This document shows positions 25,955 through 34,243 of a stretch of DNA of 50,567 bases, piece after piece. The stretch is from NCBI RefSeq assembly GCF_000797515.1, contig NZ_JSBN01000071.1:1-50567 (forward strand), read 5' to 3'. The notes under the pieces are model-generated. The model was not told the DNA's origin. It searched no databases and saw only the letters and a program-made list of their open reading frames with translations. Made by a program: the position numbers and the translations under genes. Position 1 is the stretch's first letter; each line of letters starts with the position of its first letter. This DNA is from Sphingomonas sp. Ant H11. GTDB lineage: Bacteria > Pseudomonadota > Alphaproteobacteria > Sphingomonadales > Sphingomonadaceae.

Positions 25955-26437
25955 TCAGCGGGGAGTGGTCTTCTCCGGGCTGGAAGCCGAGTCGATGTGG
26001 CCGTGACGTTGGTGAAGCCGTACTGTCTGCGCGAGCTGCCGTGCGACCTCACCTGCGTCATCCGCAAAGCCTGGTGGCCATTTCCTCGACGGCTCGCGCT
26101 GAAACCCGCCACGCTGAAAATGCGGATGGAGGTGGCTGATAATCCACTCGATGCGTGAAGGAGGCACCAAGCCGGCTTGAGCCGAATAATGGAGTGCCTT
26201 GGCGAGATCGTGCCCGATGTTCGCGCGGTTCCAAACATCATCGGTCGCGACGTTAAGCAGATAGGATTTGAGGAGGAGTTCGATGGCAATTGCAATCGCA
26301 TGAAGGGCTTGATTGTCGAATCCTTGATCCGCCGCCCATTCGGCGGCTGCAGCCTTCACGGTGGCATTCTCCAGGAAAACCGCAGCGAGAACGGCGTCCG
26401 AACGTGCCGGTTTCGGGAGTGGCTTCAGTCGCTGCAT
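25955..26437 (-). CDS. HEPN-like protein
   Basis: A 160-residue mainly helical protein. The middle, ALHAIAIAIELLLKSYLL followed by WNRANIGHDLAKALHYSAQ, resembles HEPN domains: an early helix that packs on a second helix carrying R-x4-H (RANIGH), the RNase motif of many HEPN toxins. The start is uncertain: the ATG at 26437 lacks a good ribosome site, and the frame stays open upstream into the SLOG gene. It lies 55 bases downstream of a SLOG/DUF2493 gene on the same strand. Toxin, abortive-infection effector or simple helical scaffold are all possible. I rate the HEPN call as moderate. Confidence 0.6.
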   Translation of the reverse strand: MQRLKPLPKPARSDAVLAAVFLENATVKAAAAEWAADQGFDNQALHAIAIAIELLLKSYLLNVATDDVWNRANIGHDLAKALHYSAQAGLVPPSRIEWIISHLHPHFQRGGFQREPSRKWPPGFADDAGEVARQLAQTVRLHQRHGHIDSASSPEKTTPR

Positions 26438-26492
26438 TCGTTGCGTTATGCCATAGGCTTGGCCGTTTAGCAGGTGCCCGATGCGGCGGCGC

Positions 26493-27416
26493 TTACGCGC
26501 CGCCGAATTTCCACACCGGGATGCCGAGCTTCTTGGCTTTGTCGGCGAGGTTGTCATTGATGCCGGTGCCGGGGAAGTGCAGCACGCCCTTCGGCAGGAT
26601 TTGCAGCATCTCGTCATTGCGTTTGAAGGGTGCTGCCCGGCCGTGCTTCGTCCAGTCGGGTGCAAAGCCGATCTGTGGGACATTGCGATTCCTGGCCCAG
26701 AGAGAAGCGATCTTCTCGGCACCCTTCGGCGACTTGCCGTGGATCAGCACCATGTCGGGGTGCTTCTCGTGAACCTGGTCGAGCTTGGCCCAGATGAGGT
26801 GATGGTTGTCGAAATCGAGCCCGCCGGTGACGGCGATCTTCGGTCCAGGCGGCAGGAGCACTTCCTGCTCGGCACGCTTCTTCGCCATGATGAAGTCGCG
26901 GCTGTCGATCATCGCCGAGGTGAGGTTGCGATGATTGACCTTCGATCCTGACCGCGGGAGCCAGGCTTTGCCGACCTGGCGTTCGTAGTGCTCGGCGGCC
27001 TGGTCGCGCATCAGTTCGAAGGCGGTCTGGCGTTCGACCTGTGTCTTGCCCTCGGCGATCAGGCGCTCGAGATCGACCGACTTCACCTCGCTGCCGTCCT
27101 GTTCGCGTTGGGAGCGCTTTTGGGCCTGCTCGTTGTCGTCGAGCTCGCGGTTGATCCGTTCGGCGGCGCGATGAAAGACGTTCACGGTCGACCAGAGGAG
27201 ATCGTCGAGGTCGGGTTCGAGGCGCGTGTCCTCCAGGGTCACGATCAGGGCGTCGAAGATGTCGGCGACCGCGCCCGCGACCGCGTTGCCGTCCGGCAGA
27301 AGCCGCTGATCGGGTTCGTCGGCGAAAGGCCGGTAGCCGTGGAGCTGCAATTCGTTGAGGACGTGGTCAGTCGGTGAGGATTCGTGGTGCGGTTCGTAGT
27401 CGTCGAGATCGCGCAT
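26493..27416 (-). CDS. DUF2493 / SLOG-domain protein with N-terminal extension
   Basis: A 307-residue protein from the ATG at 27416 (GGAG 6 bases upstream, MRDLDDYEPHH). The first ~190 residues are helical and charged (DLDDLLWSTVNVFHRAAERI). The C-terminal third is the SLOG domain: KIAVTGGLDFDNHHLIWAKL, MVLIHGKSPKGAEKIASLWA and GVLHFPGTGINDNLADKAKK. This long form is common on alphaproteobacterial elements beside Toprim and strawberry-notch genes, as here. SLOG proteins are predicted nucleotide-ligand sensors. It could act with the adjacent HEPN-like protein, but that pairing is inference. Confidence 0.9.
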   Translation of the reverse strand: MRDLDDYEPHHESSPTDHVLNELQLHGYRPFADEPDQRLLPDGNAVAGAVADIFDALIVTLEDTRLEPDLDDLLWSTVNVFHRAAERINRELDDNEQAQKRSQREQDGSEVKSVDLERLIAEGKTQVERQTAFELMRDQAAEHYERQVGKAWLPRSGSKVNHRNLTSAMIDSRDFIMAKKRAEQEVLLPPGPKIAVTGGLDFDNHHLIWAKLDQVHEKHPDMVLIHGKSPKGAEKIASLWARNRNVPQIGFAPDWTKHGRAAPFKRNDEMLQILPKGVLHFPGTGINDNLADKAKKLGIPVWKFGGA

Positions 27417-27724
27417 CGGATGCTCCGTCGGATGGACCGCGACCGTCGCGGCCTTCATGGCGACGAAGCACACCGGCGGGGCGGCCCTGCACCCGGAGCG
27501 CGAGCGAGGGCCGGAGCGTCAGCGGAGGATGGCGGAGGCCGGCTATTTTGTTTCGCGATGGAAAGCGGCCCCTTGGGGCCGCGCCGGAAAATAGTCGGCC
27601 GCAGCCATTGCCGGGCCGGCCTGCCTGTGGGCCGATCGCCCTCTCGAAGGCCGAGGCGCGGTCCTCTCCGATCCGCTGCGTCTGAGCGAGTACGGCGGCG
27701 GGGCCGCTGCCGCTTCCTTACCGG
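27417..27724. other. Intergenic region without a gene
   Basis: About 308 bases between the SLOG gene and the Toprim gene, both on the minus strand. I see no supported coding frame or strong hairpin. It probably carries the SLOG gene's promoter. Confidence 0.4.
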
Positions 27725-28762
27725 CTATGCCGCCAGCGCCATGAAGCGTGCGACGTCCTGCGGCCCGAGCTGTACCCGAGTCTGACTGCGCAATGTCGCG
27801 ATGCCGAGGGTGCGGAGATCCTCGTTGAAGTCCCCGAGCTGTGGAGAGATCACGATCGCCTCGATCCCGGCCGCGTTCGCCCGTTCGATCAGGCTGTCAC
27901 GCGCACCATCGCCTGCCGGATCGTCATCGCGCAGGATGTAGAGCCGCCGCAGCGTGTCCGGGAACAGGATGGCGGCGAGATGTGCCGCGGAGAGCGCCGC
28001 CACCATCGGCATGTTGGGCACGACCTGGCGGATTGAAAGGACCGTCTCGATGCCTTCGCCGGCTGCCATCACTTCGCCACCAGCGCCAAAGCGGACCGCG
28101 TTGCCGAGGAGATCGCCCATCGCCCGGCGCGGGGTTTCGAATGGCGCCTTGTCGTGGCGTCGTGAGTCGAGCCAGGTGCGATGCGCCCCGGTGATCATGC
28201 CGTCGAGGTCAGTGACAGCGGCGATCATGGCCGGCCAAGTCTCGGTCGGCGCATGCTCGTCCGGGCGATAATAGCAGTGCGGGTGGAAATACAGATTTCC
28301 GGCTCCACGGAGATCCGTAATGCCGCGTTGCCGGAGATACGCCGCGACGATTGTGCCCGCAATCGGCTGCGACATGCGGATGAGGCGCCGTGCGGCTTCG
28401 GGCGATCCATGTGGTGCGGGCGCCAGCGGCTGGAAGGCGGAGGGTTCCGGCGCTGGTGGTGGCATGCTGAGGAAGAGCCGAGCCTCGTCGGCGACATCCT
28501 TGAAGTCGATGAGGCCGCAGCTCTCGCGGATGACGTCGAGGAGGTCTCCATGCTCGCCGGTAGCGGCGTCAGTCCATTTCCCGGCGGGGCCTTTGGGCGA
28601 GTCCTTGAGCCGGACGTACATCGAGCGGCCCTTAGTGTTACGGGCGTCGCCCACCTGCCAGTAGTTGCCCTGACGGTGGCCATTGCTGAGATAATGGCGG
28701 CACACCGCCTCGGCCTGTCGGCCGAGACGTTGCGCGAGATCGGATGCGTCGAGACGGGCCAT
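27725..28762 (-). CDS. Toprim-domain (DnaG-like, zinc-fingerless) primase-related protein
   Basis: A 345-residue protein from the ATG at 28762, overlapping the helicase fragment's stop (ATGA). The N-terminal region (GRQAEAVCRHYLSNGHRQGN, YWQVGDARNTKGRSMYVRL, GKWTDAATGEHGDLLDVI) is the DUF7146-type module. The C-terminal Toprim core has VMAAGEGIETVLSIRQV (catalytic Glu) and RRLYILRDDDPAGDGARD (DxD). Such proteins may prime or process DNA during conjugative replication together with the strawberry-notch helicase encoded just upstream. Intact. Confidence 0.88.
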   Translation of the reverse strand: MARLDASDLAQRLGRQAEAVCRHYLSNGHRQGNYWQVGDARNTKGRSMYVRLKDSPKGPAGKWTDAATGEHGDLLDVIRESCGLIDFKDVADEARLFLSMPPPAPEPSAFQPLAPAPHGSPEAARRLIRMSQPIAGTIVAAYLRQRGITDLRGAGNLYFHPHCYYRPDEHAPTETWPAMIAAVTDLDGMITGAHRTWLDSRRHDKAPFETPRRAMGDLLGNAVRFGAGGEVMAAGEGIETVLSIRQVVPNMPMVAALSAAHLAAILFPDTLRRLYILRDDDPAGDGARDSLIERANAAGIEAIVISPQLGDFNEDLRTLGIATLRSQTRVQLGPQDVARFMALAA

Positions 28763-30606
28763 CACGCTGCCTCCCGCTCGCCGACGCGCTGGATCGGGTA
28801 GGTGCCGATCAGCTTGCCGATGATGGTCGCGCCGTCCGCGCCGACGGGCACGAAGAAGCGGAGCTTCCACGAGATGATCTCGCTGAAGAGGCCAAAGGCG
28901 CGCAGGCGCTCGCGCATCGCGTCGGTGAAGCCGGAGAGTTCGATGCGATCGGCGCCCATGACGCGCACGCGACGGAGTTGGAGGCCTTCGGCGAGATCGA
29001 GGATTGTCTTGCCCTCGATGAGCGCGGCATAGGCATGGTCGGCGGACAGGTTCGTCGTTCCGACTGTCGTGGCGTTGGCGACCCATGCGGGCGACACGCG
29101 GCGGCCGATGATCCGTTCCCCGTCATCGGTCTGGAGCCGATAGACACGGCTCGACTCGTTGGGCAGCCGCTTCCAGATCGGCAGCAGCAGGCCAGCGACG
29201 ATGTGGATCGTGGAATCGGAATAGGCTGGCACCTCCGCGATCTCGGCGTTCCAGGCGGCGGTGAACTCGGCGCGACTGGCGGCGATCCAATGGCTTTCGT
29301 CCATCATGCGGATGGAGGCGTGATGCTGCTCCATCGGCCGGATCAGCCGCACGCGGCGTTCGATCTCCCCGTCGTCGAGCATCAGCGAAGGCGCTGGAAG
29401 CTGAACCGCGGCGCGGTGGGAGCGCTCGTTGACCAGCAACTTGGCGACCGGATCGTCGAGCCAAGCCATCGCCTCCTCGGCGGTCATCGGCCGGTTGCGC
29501 TCGCGCTGTTGGATGGTCAGCAGGCTGGTTTCCGCGCCGGTGCCGGGATGGGTGTAGATGGTCTGGCGATCGGTGACGACGAAGCTCTCCGCGCGCAGCG
29601 TCTCCAGTCCGATGTCGTAGATGCCGGCGGCGATCGCGCCCTCGACCTTGGCGGTCAGAAGCTGCTCGAAGGCGGCGAACAGGACGTCCTGCAGGTCGAT
29701 GGTGAGCGCGAGCAGGCGGTTGAGAAAGGTTGTGATCGGCGGGAGCTCGTCCTTGATGCCGTTGTCGTCCATCAGCTTCAGGCCGGTCGTGTCCTCGAAC
29801 CGCTGGAGCGAGCACCCTTCGATCTTGCCGCGGACGATCAGGATGTAGAGCTGGCGAAGCGCATCGCGCGCATAGTGGCTCTCCAGATTGTCCTCGGGTC
29901 GGAACAGGCCCTGGCCGCCGGTCTGGCGCTGTCCGCGCGTGATCGCGCCCAGCGTGTCGAGCCGGCGCGCGATGGTCGATAGGAAGCGCTTCTCCGCCTT
30001 CACATTGGTCGCGATCGGACGGAAGAGCGGCGGCTGCGCCTGGTTGGTGCGGTGGGTGCGGCCGAGGCCTTGGATCGCGGCGTCGGCTTTCCAGCCCGGC
30101 TCAAGCAGATAGTGGACGCGAAGCCGCGTGTTCCGTGCCGACAGCTCCGCATGGTAGCTGCGGCCCGTACCGCCGGCATCGCTGAACACGAGCACGCGCT
30201 TCATGTCGTCCATGAAGGCCTGGGTCTCGGCGAGATTGGCGGACGCCGCGCGGGTCTCGACCACAAGGCGCTGTCCCTTGCGCACGATACGACGCGAGCG
30301 GCCGGTGACTTCGGCCACCACGTCCGCGCCGAAATGCTGGACGATCTGGTCGAGCGCGCCCGGCACCGGCGGAAGGCTCGCGAGTTTCTCGATCAGCTCG
30401 GTGCGGCGGGCGACCGCCTCGCGGCTCTCGACCGGCTGGCCGTCGCGAAAGACCGGACGCGAGGACATATTGCCCTCGCCGTCGCTGAAGGGCTCGTAGA
30501 GCTGCACCGGGAAGGAATGGGCGAGATAATCGAGGACATATTCTTTGCAGTCGCAGTTTATGTCGAGCGTGGCGGCGAGAGACGCAGGTTTCCTTCGGTT
30601 TTCCAT
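28762..30606 (-). pseudogene. C-terminal half of a strawberry-notch-like helicase (left copy)
   Basis: 614 residues. The part after residue ~27 (EYVLDYLAHSFPVQLYEPF) matches the C-terminal half of strawberry-notch (Sno) helicases: VLVFSDAGGTGRSYHAEL, AAIQGLGRTHRTNQAQPP (motif VI) and ITRGQRQTGGQGLFRPEDNL. Full-length family members are about 1,400 residues, with an N-terminal methyltransferase-like region and the Walker A/B motor domain; all of that is missing. Instead the frame begins with an ATG and ribosome site (GGAG, 7 bases upstream) supplied by the RIT inverted repeat, encoding MENRRKPASLAATLDINCDC. Translation is possible, but ATPase activity should be lost. The downstream Toprim gene is the family's normal neighbour, so this half is in its native context. 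Confidence 0.85.
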
Positions 30607-30624
30607 GATTTCACTCCAGATAAT
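30535..30624 (-). repeat. Left inverted repeat of the RIT element (90 bases)
   Basis: Read on the minus strand, this is identical over all 90 bases to 34154-34243 read on the plus strand. It begins ATTATCTGGAGTGAAATC, then the ATG of the fused frame, and ends GACTGCAAAGAATATGTC. After three differing bases the next ten (GATTATCTCG) match again, but that may reflect homology of the two helicases. The repeat is outward-facing and carries a ribosome site and start codon. Confidence 0.9.
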
Positions 30625-30627
30625 TAC

Positions 30628-30659
30628 GGTTCCCTCGACCTGAACAAGTCGAAGGAACC
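30628..30659 (+). promoter_or_regulatory. Hairpin just upstream of the first recombinase gene
   Basis: GGTTCC-c-TCGAC / GTCGA-a-GGAACC with an 8-base loop, ending 3 bases before the ritA start codon and beginning 4 bases inside the left inverted repeat. It could be a recombinase core-binding site, where paired arms around a spacer are typical, or could occlude translation of ritA. No clear ribosome site is otherwise visible for ritA. Confidence 0.5.
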
Positions 30660-30662
30660 AAC

Positions 30663-32209
30663 ATGCGATCAAGATCATTATTGTCGTTTCGAGCGGCCCG
30701 GCTCCGGGTCGAAGACCCGCCCAGTCACGACGCTCTACTCACCGCATTCCTCTCCTCTCTGTCGCTCGACGAGAGGTCAGGCAGTGCGATTCTGTTTGGC
30801 GCTGCGGCCCGTCATTTCCTGCATTGGATGGAACTGCATGGGATCGCGATCCGCACGATCGACGATCGGACCGTTCGGCGGTTCGAGAAGCATCGGTGCC
30901 GTTGCCACCGGTATTCGGCGCAGCAGCCAGTCTATAAGGCGGACATTGCAGCGCGAGTCAGGCGCTTCGTCCGCTTCCTGGAGGATCAAGGCTACGTCGG
31001 TGTCGAGACGGGATCGACGATCTGCCACGGCACCTCGCCGACTATTTCGATGGGATCGATCGCTTGCAACTCGCGCAAGGACCGGCCCAGTCCTATCGAT
31101 CCGAGGCCGAGCATTTCGCGGCCTGGCTTCGCATTGCGCGACGACAATGGGCCGATATCGATGACACGATCATCGACCAGTACGGCGCGCATGATTGTCG
31201 ATGTCCGGTCTGGCGCAAGCGAGGCAAGCTTGTTGCCTCGGGCGCGAAGCGGCGGCGGCGAGGCGCTCGGCACTTCGTCGAGTTCTTGCGCGACCGCGGT
31301 GTCATCCCTTCAGTCGAACTGGTGTCGGATGACGACCCGCACATGGCGGCATATCTGGCATGGCTCAAGCAACACCGCGGCGCGACCGATGAGACGATCC
31401 GGCGCTACCGGGCCGATATCAGGCGGCTCGCGCCTATGCTCGGCGAGCCTTCACAATGGGATGCAGCCGTCCTCAGACGGGCGTTTCAACAACGAAGCAA
31501 GGAGACGCCGGGTTCGGCATCACTGCTCGTCACGATAATACGGAGCTATATTCGGTTCCTGGTCGTGCAGGGTATTTGCCGTCCAGCTTTGTTGCACGCG
31601 ATCCCATCAGTGCAACGCTACCGTCTTTCGACGCTGCCCCGGCACGTTAACCCGGCAACGATCGAGCAGATCATCGGCGCATGTCCGACTGATCGCCCGG
31701 TGGAAGTTCGGGACAAGGCCATCATTCTCCTGCTCGCCCGGCTTGGCCTGCGTGCCGGTGATATTCGGGATATGCACCTCGACGATATCGACTGGCGCTC
31801 GGGCCACCTGACGGTCAAGGGCAAGACGCGTCGGCCTGATCGCCTGCCATTGCCTCAGGACGTCGGTGACGCGATCCTGGACTACATTGCCACGGCGCGT
31901 CCCAAGACCGCCGATCCGCATCTGTTCGTGCGCGCGCAAGCCCCGTTCCGTTCGTTCCGCTCATCGGCGGAGATCGCCGGCATCGTTGCACGCACGCATG
32001 AGCGCGGCGGGATCGAAGGCGTGCCGACCGGATCGCACATTTTCCGGCATTCGCTTGCCACCAACTTGCTGCGCGCGGGCGCAGGGCTGGAGTCCGTTGG
32101 AACGATCCTGCGCCACAGCTCGCCCGAGACCACCGCCATCTACGCCAAGGTCGACCTGCCGATGCTCATGAAAATCGCGCAGCCATGGCCGGGAGAACCG
32201 TCATGCTGA
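30663..32209 (+). pseudogene. RIT recombinase A (tyrosine recombinase), frameshifted
   Basis: First recombinase of the trio. The N-terminal region (RRFEKHRCRCHRYSAQQPVY, RRFVRFLEDQGYVGVETG) runs to about 31012. One missing G in the GGG there shifts the frame, after which DDLPRHLADYFDGIDRLQLA follows. Restored, it is 515 residues. The catalytic domain shows LLARLGLRAGDIRDMHL (first Arg), GSHIFRHSLATNLLRAG (His-x-x-Arg) and RHSSPETTAIYAKVD (Tyr). Two related Cys-containing 'RC(x)CP/H' segments in the N-terminal half suggest an internal duplication or a small metal site. The stop overlaps the ritB start by 7 bases. Confidence 0.85.
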
Positions 32210-33119
32210 GCACGCAGATTGCCAGATACGTCTCGCTGTATCGCAGCTTGGGGCGGAAGTTCTCGGAACAGGAACGACTGCTGCGCCAATACGCCGCTTT
32301 CGCTGAACGCTTCGGTGACCGGCACACCCGAGTGCAGCGCATCTACGACTGGTGCCACACGGCAAGCTCGCAAAACGTGGCTCGCCATAGGTACGACGCT
32401 GCTCGTAACTTCAGCCTTTTCGCTCATGCCGAGGACCCAGACAACGAAGTCCCGCCTGTCGGCGTTTTTTCGGCCGGGGGAAGCGGCCACGTCCCACTCC
32501 GACCATAATCGAAGCGGACCAGGTGCGGGCGATCATGGCGGCGGCATTGAACGTTCCGCCCCATGGCACGATTAGCCCATACACGTACCATTACCTGTTC
32601 GGCCTGCTCGCGGCGACAGGTCTCCGGATTTCCGAGGCTCTCGCGCTACAGTGCAACGATCTGGTCGAGGATGGGCTGGTCGTCCGCAACGGCAAGTTCG
32701 GCAAGCAGCGACTGATCGCCTTGCAGCCATCGACGCGCCAAGCACTCGAAGCCTACATTGCGATCCGCGCGAAGCACCCGGCCAAGTGTAATGACCTGTT
32801 CGTCACTATCCGGGGGCGGGCGCCGCACAAGGTGCGCGCCCACGTCGTGTTCGTCAGGTTGGCCCGGCTTCTCGGATATCGTGGAGCAACCGGTACGGCA
32901 GGCATGCGACTCCACGATCTGCGACATACGTTCGCTGTTCGCTCGCTTGAGTCCTGCCCGCGTGAGAGGGAGGCCATTGCCCACCACATGGCCGGTCTCA
33001 GTGTCTACCTGGGGCACGCGTCGATCGCCAACACGTACTGGTATCTCGAAGCCACGCCAGTGCTGCTGCGCGACATTGCGGCTGCAAGCGAGCAACTTTT
33101 TCAAGGAGAAGCGGCATGA
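32203..33119 (+). pseudogene. RIT recombinase B (tyrosine recombinase), frameshifted
   Basis: Second recombinase. It starts at the ATG at 32203 inside the end of ritA. The SAM-like N-terminal domain (ARYVSLYRSLGRKFSEQERL) leads to the T6 run at about 32468. Changing its length gives GRGKRPRPTPTIIEADQVRA and a continuous 305-residue protein. The catalytic residues are in ATGLRISEALALQC (Arg), MRLHDLRHTFAVRSL (His-x-x-Arg) and YLGHASIANTYWYLE (Tyr). The stop overlaps ritC by 4 bases (ATGA). Confidence 0.85.
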
Positions 33120-34122
33120 CGGCGCTTGCTCCCCATCTCTCGGCATATCTGCGGGAACATCTGCCGCGCGAACGCGCCGTCAGCCCGCACACGGTGAAGA
33201 CCTATGCCAACTGCTTCGTCCTCCTCGTCCAGTTCGCTGCCGATCGGCTGAAGCGCCGACCGACCGATCTCGAGGTTGAGGATCTCGGCACAGACATGAT
33301 CATGGCCTTCCTCGATCATGTGGAGATCGGCCGCGGCAGCTGCGTGCGGACCCGCAATGGCAGGCTCGCCGCGATCCGATCCTTCTTCCGATACATCGAG
33401 TACCGGATTCCAGCCTGCCTCGATCAGGCACTCCGTGTCAGAGCAATCCCGACCAAGAAGACAGACAAGGCGCTGATCGATTACCTCGACCGGGCCGAGA
33501 TCAAGGCTTTGCTCGATACACCCGATCCCCCGGACACGCCTCGGCACCCGTGATCGCGCGATGCTGCATCTTACCTATGCTGGCGGACTGAGGGTGTCGG
33601 AACTCGTAACGCTGCAACTGGGCGATTTCCCGGACCGCTCCCTGTCCACCATGCACATCATGGGCAAAGGGCGACGTGAACGGGTCCTGCCGCTGTGGAA
33701 GGAGACCCAGATCGCATTGCGCGCATGGCTTGCGATCCGGCCTCAAGTTGAGGTCACCGAGATTTTCCTCAATGCCAACGGCAGCCGATGACCCGCGACG
33801 GATTTGCGTTCCGATTGGCCGAGCACGTCAAGACGGCAGCGACGAAGCAGCCGTCGATCCTTGGGAAGCGCGTCACACCCCACGTGCTTCGTCATTCTTG
33901 CGCGATGCACACGCTCGCGGCGACGGGGGGACATTCGCAAGGTCGCATTATGGCTCGGCCACGCCAGTATCCAGAGCACCGAGACCTACTTGCGCGCCGA
34001 TCCCGAAGAGAAGCTGCAGATTCTCGCAGCCCACGGTGCCCCTGCGATCAAGCCGGGGGCGCTTCAAGCCGCCTTCCGACGCCTTGATCACAATGCTCAC
34101 CGACGTTCGAAGGCGGGCCTGA
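33116..34122 (+). pseudogene. RIT recombinase C (tyrosine recombinase), four frameshifts
   Basis: Third recombinase, 334 residues when corrected. The pieces are SPHTVKTYANCFVLLVQFAA (N-terminal domain), YAGGLRVSELVTLQLGD (Arg), KRVTPHVLRHSCAMHTLAA (His-x-x-Arg) and LGHASIQSTETYLRADP (Tyr), ending RFKPPSDALITMLTDVRRRA. The four breaks are an extra C in CCCCC (about 33528), a missing C in CCGATG (33786-33791), an extra G in GGGGGG (about 33930) and an extra G in GGGGG (about 34050). After correction the total length is a multiple of three and no domain is missing. Such density is unusual even in this window. Confidence 0.85.
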
Positions 34123-34135
34123 CCCGTCTTCGAAC
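34105..34135 (+). terminator. Hairpin at the end of ritC
   Basis: GTTCGAAG-g-CGGG-cctga-CCCG-t-CTTCGAAC, 12 perfect pairs plus one G-U, spanning the ritC stop codon (34120-34122). It is followed by ACTCCCTCTAACC, so it has no good U tract. It may end recombinase transcription before the right inverted repeat, or be an inner recombinase-binding site mirroring the hairpin at 30628-30659. Confidence 0.5.
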
Positions 34136-34153
34136 ACTCCCTCTAACCCGCAT

Positions 34154-34243
34154 ATTATCTGGAGTGAAATCATGGAAAACCGAAGGAAACCTGCGTCTCT
34201 CGCCGCCACGCTCGACATAAACTGCGACTGCAAAGAATATGTC
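34154..34243 (+). repeat. Right inverted repeat of the RIT element (90 bases)
   Basis: Exact inverted copy of 30535-30624. It carries GGAG at 34161-34164, 7 bases before the ATG at 34172, and codes for the first 24 residues of the right helicase fragment. It ends inside the codons for EYV, where the sequence turns into helicase-specific code. Confidence 0.9.

Larger units (their letters stand above)
30535..34243 (+). mobile_element. RIT (recombinase-in-trio) element
   Basis: About 3.7 kb bounded by perfect 90-base inverted repeats (30535-30624 and 34154-34243). It contains only three tandem tyrosine recombinase genes whose stops and starts overlap, which is the definition of RIT elements described in several bacterial phyla. 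Every recombinase carries the C-terminal Arg...His-x-x-Arg...Tyr motifs. Six single-base indels occur inside. On both sides the element abuts a helicase gene at the same codon region (EYV-x-DYL). I see no target duplication beyond the shared repeat. Confidence 0.85.

Noticed and set aside
28744..29982. A 412-codon plus-strand open frame over the left helicase fragment
   Set aside because: Shadow of the minus-strand coding sequence, with unnatural composition and no motif.
28762..30606. Simple insertion of the RIT element into one helicase gene
   Set aside because: Both flanks are C-terminal halves in opposite directions and are clearly diverged; a single insertion cannot give that.
30663..34122. 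Tn554-type transposon as an alternative to a RIT element
   Set aside because: Tn554 has two recombinases plus a non-recombinase third protein and no long inverted repeats; here all three proteins carry the catalytic Tyr.
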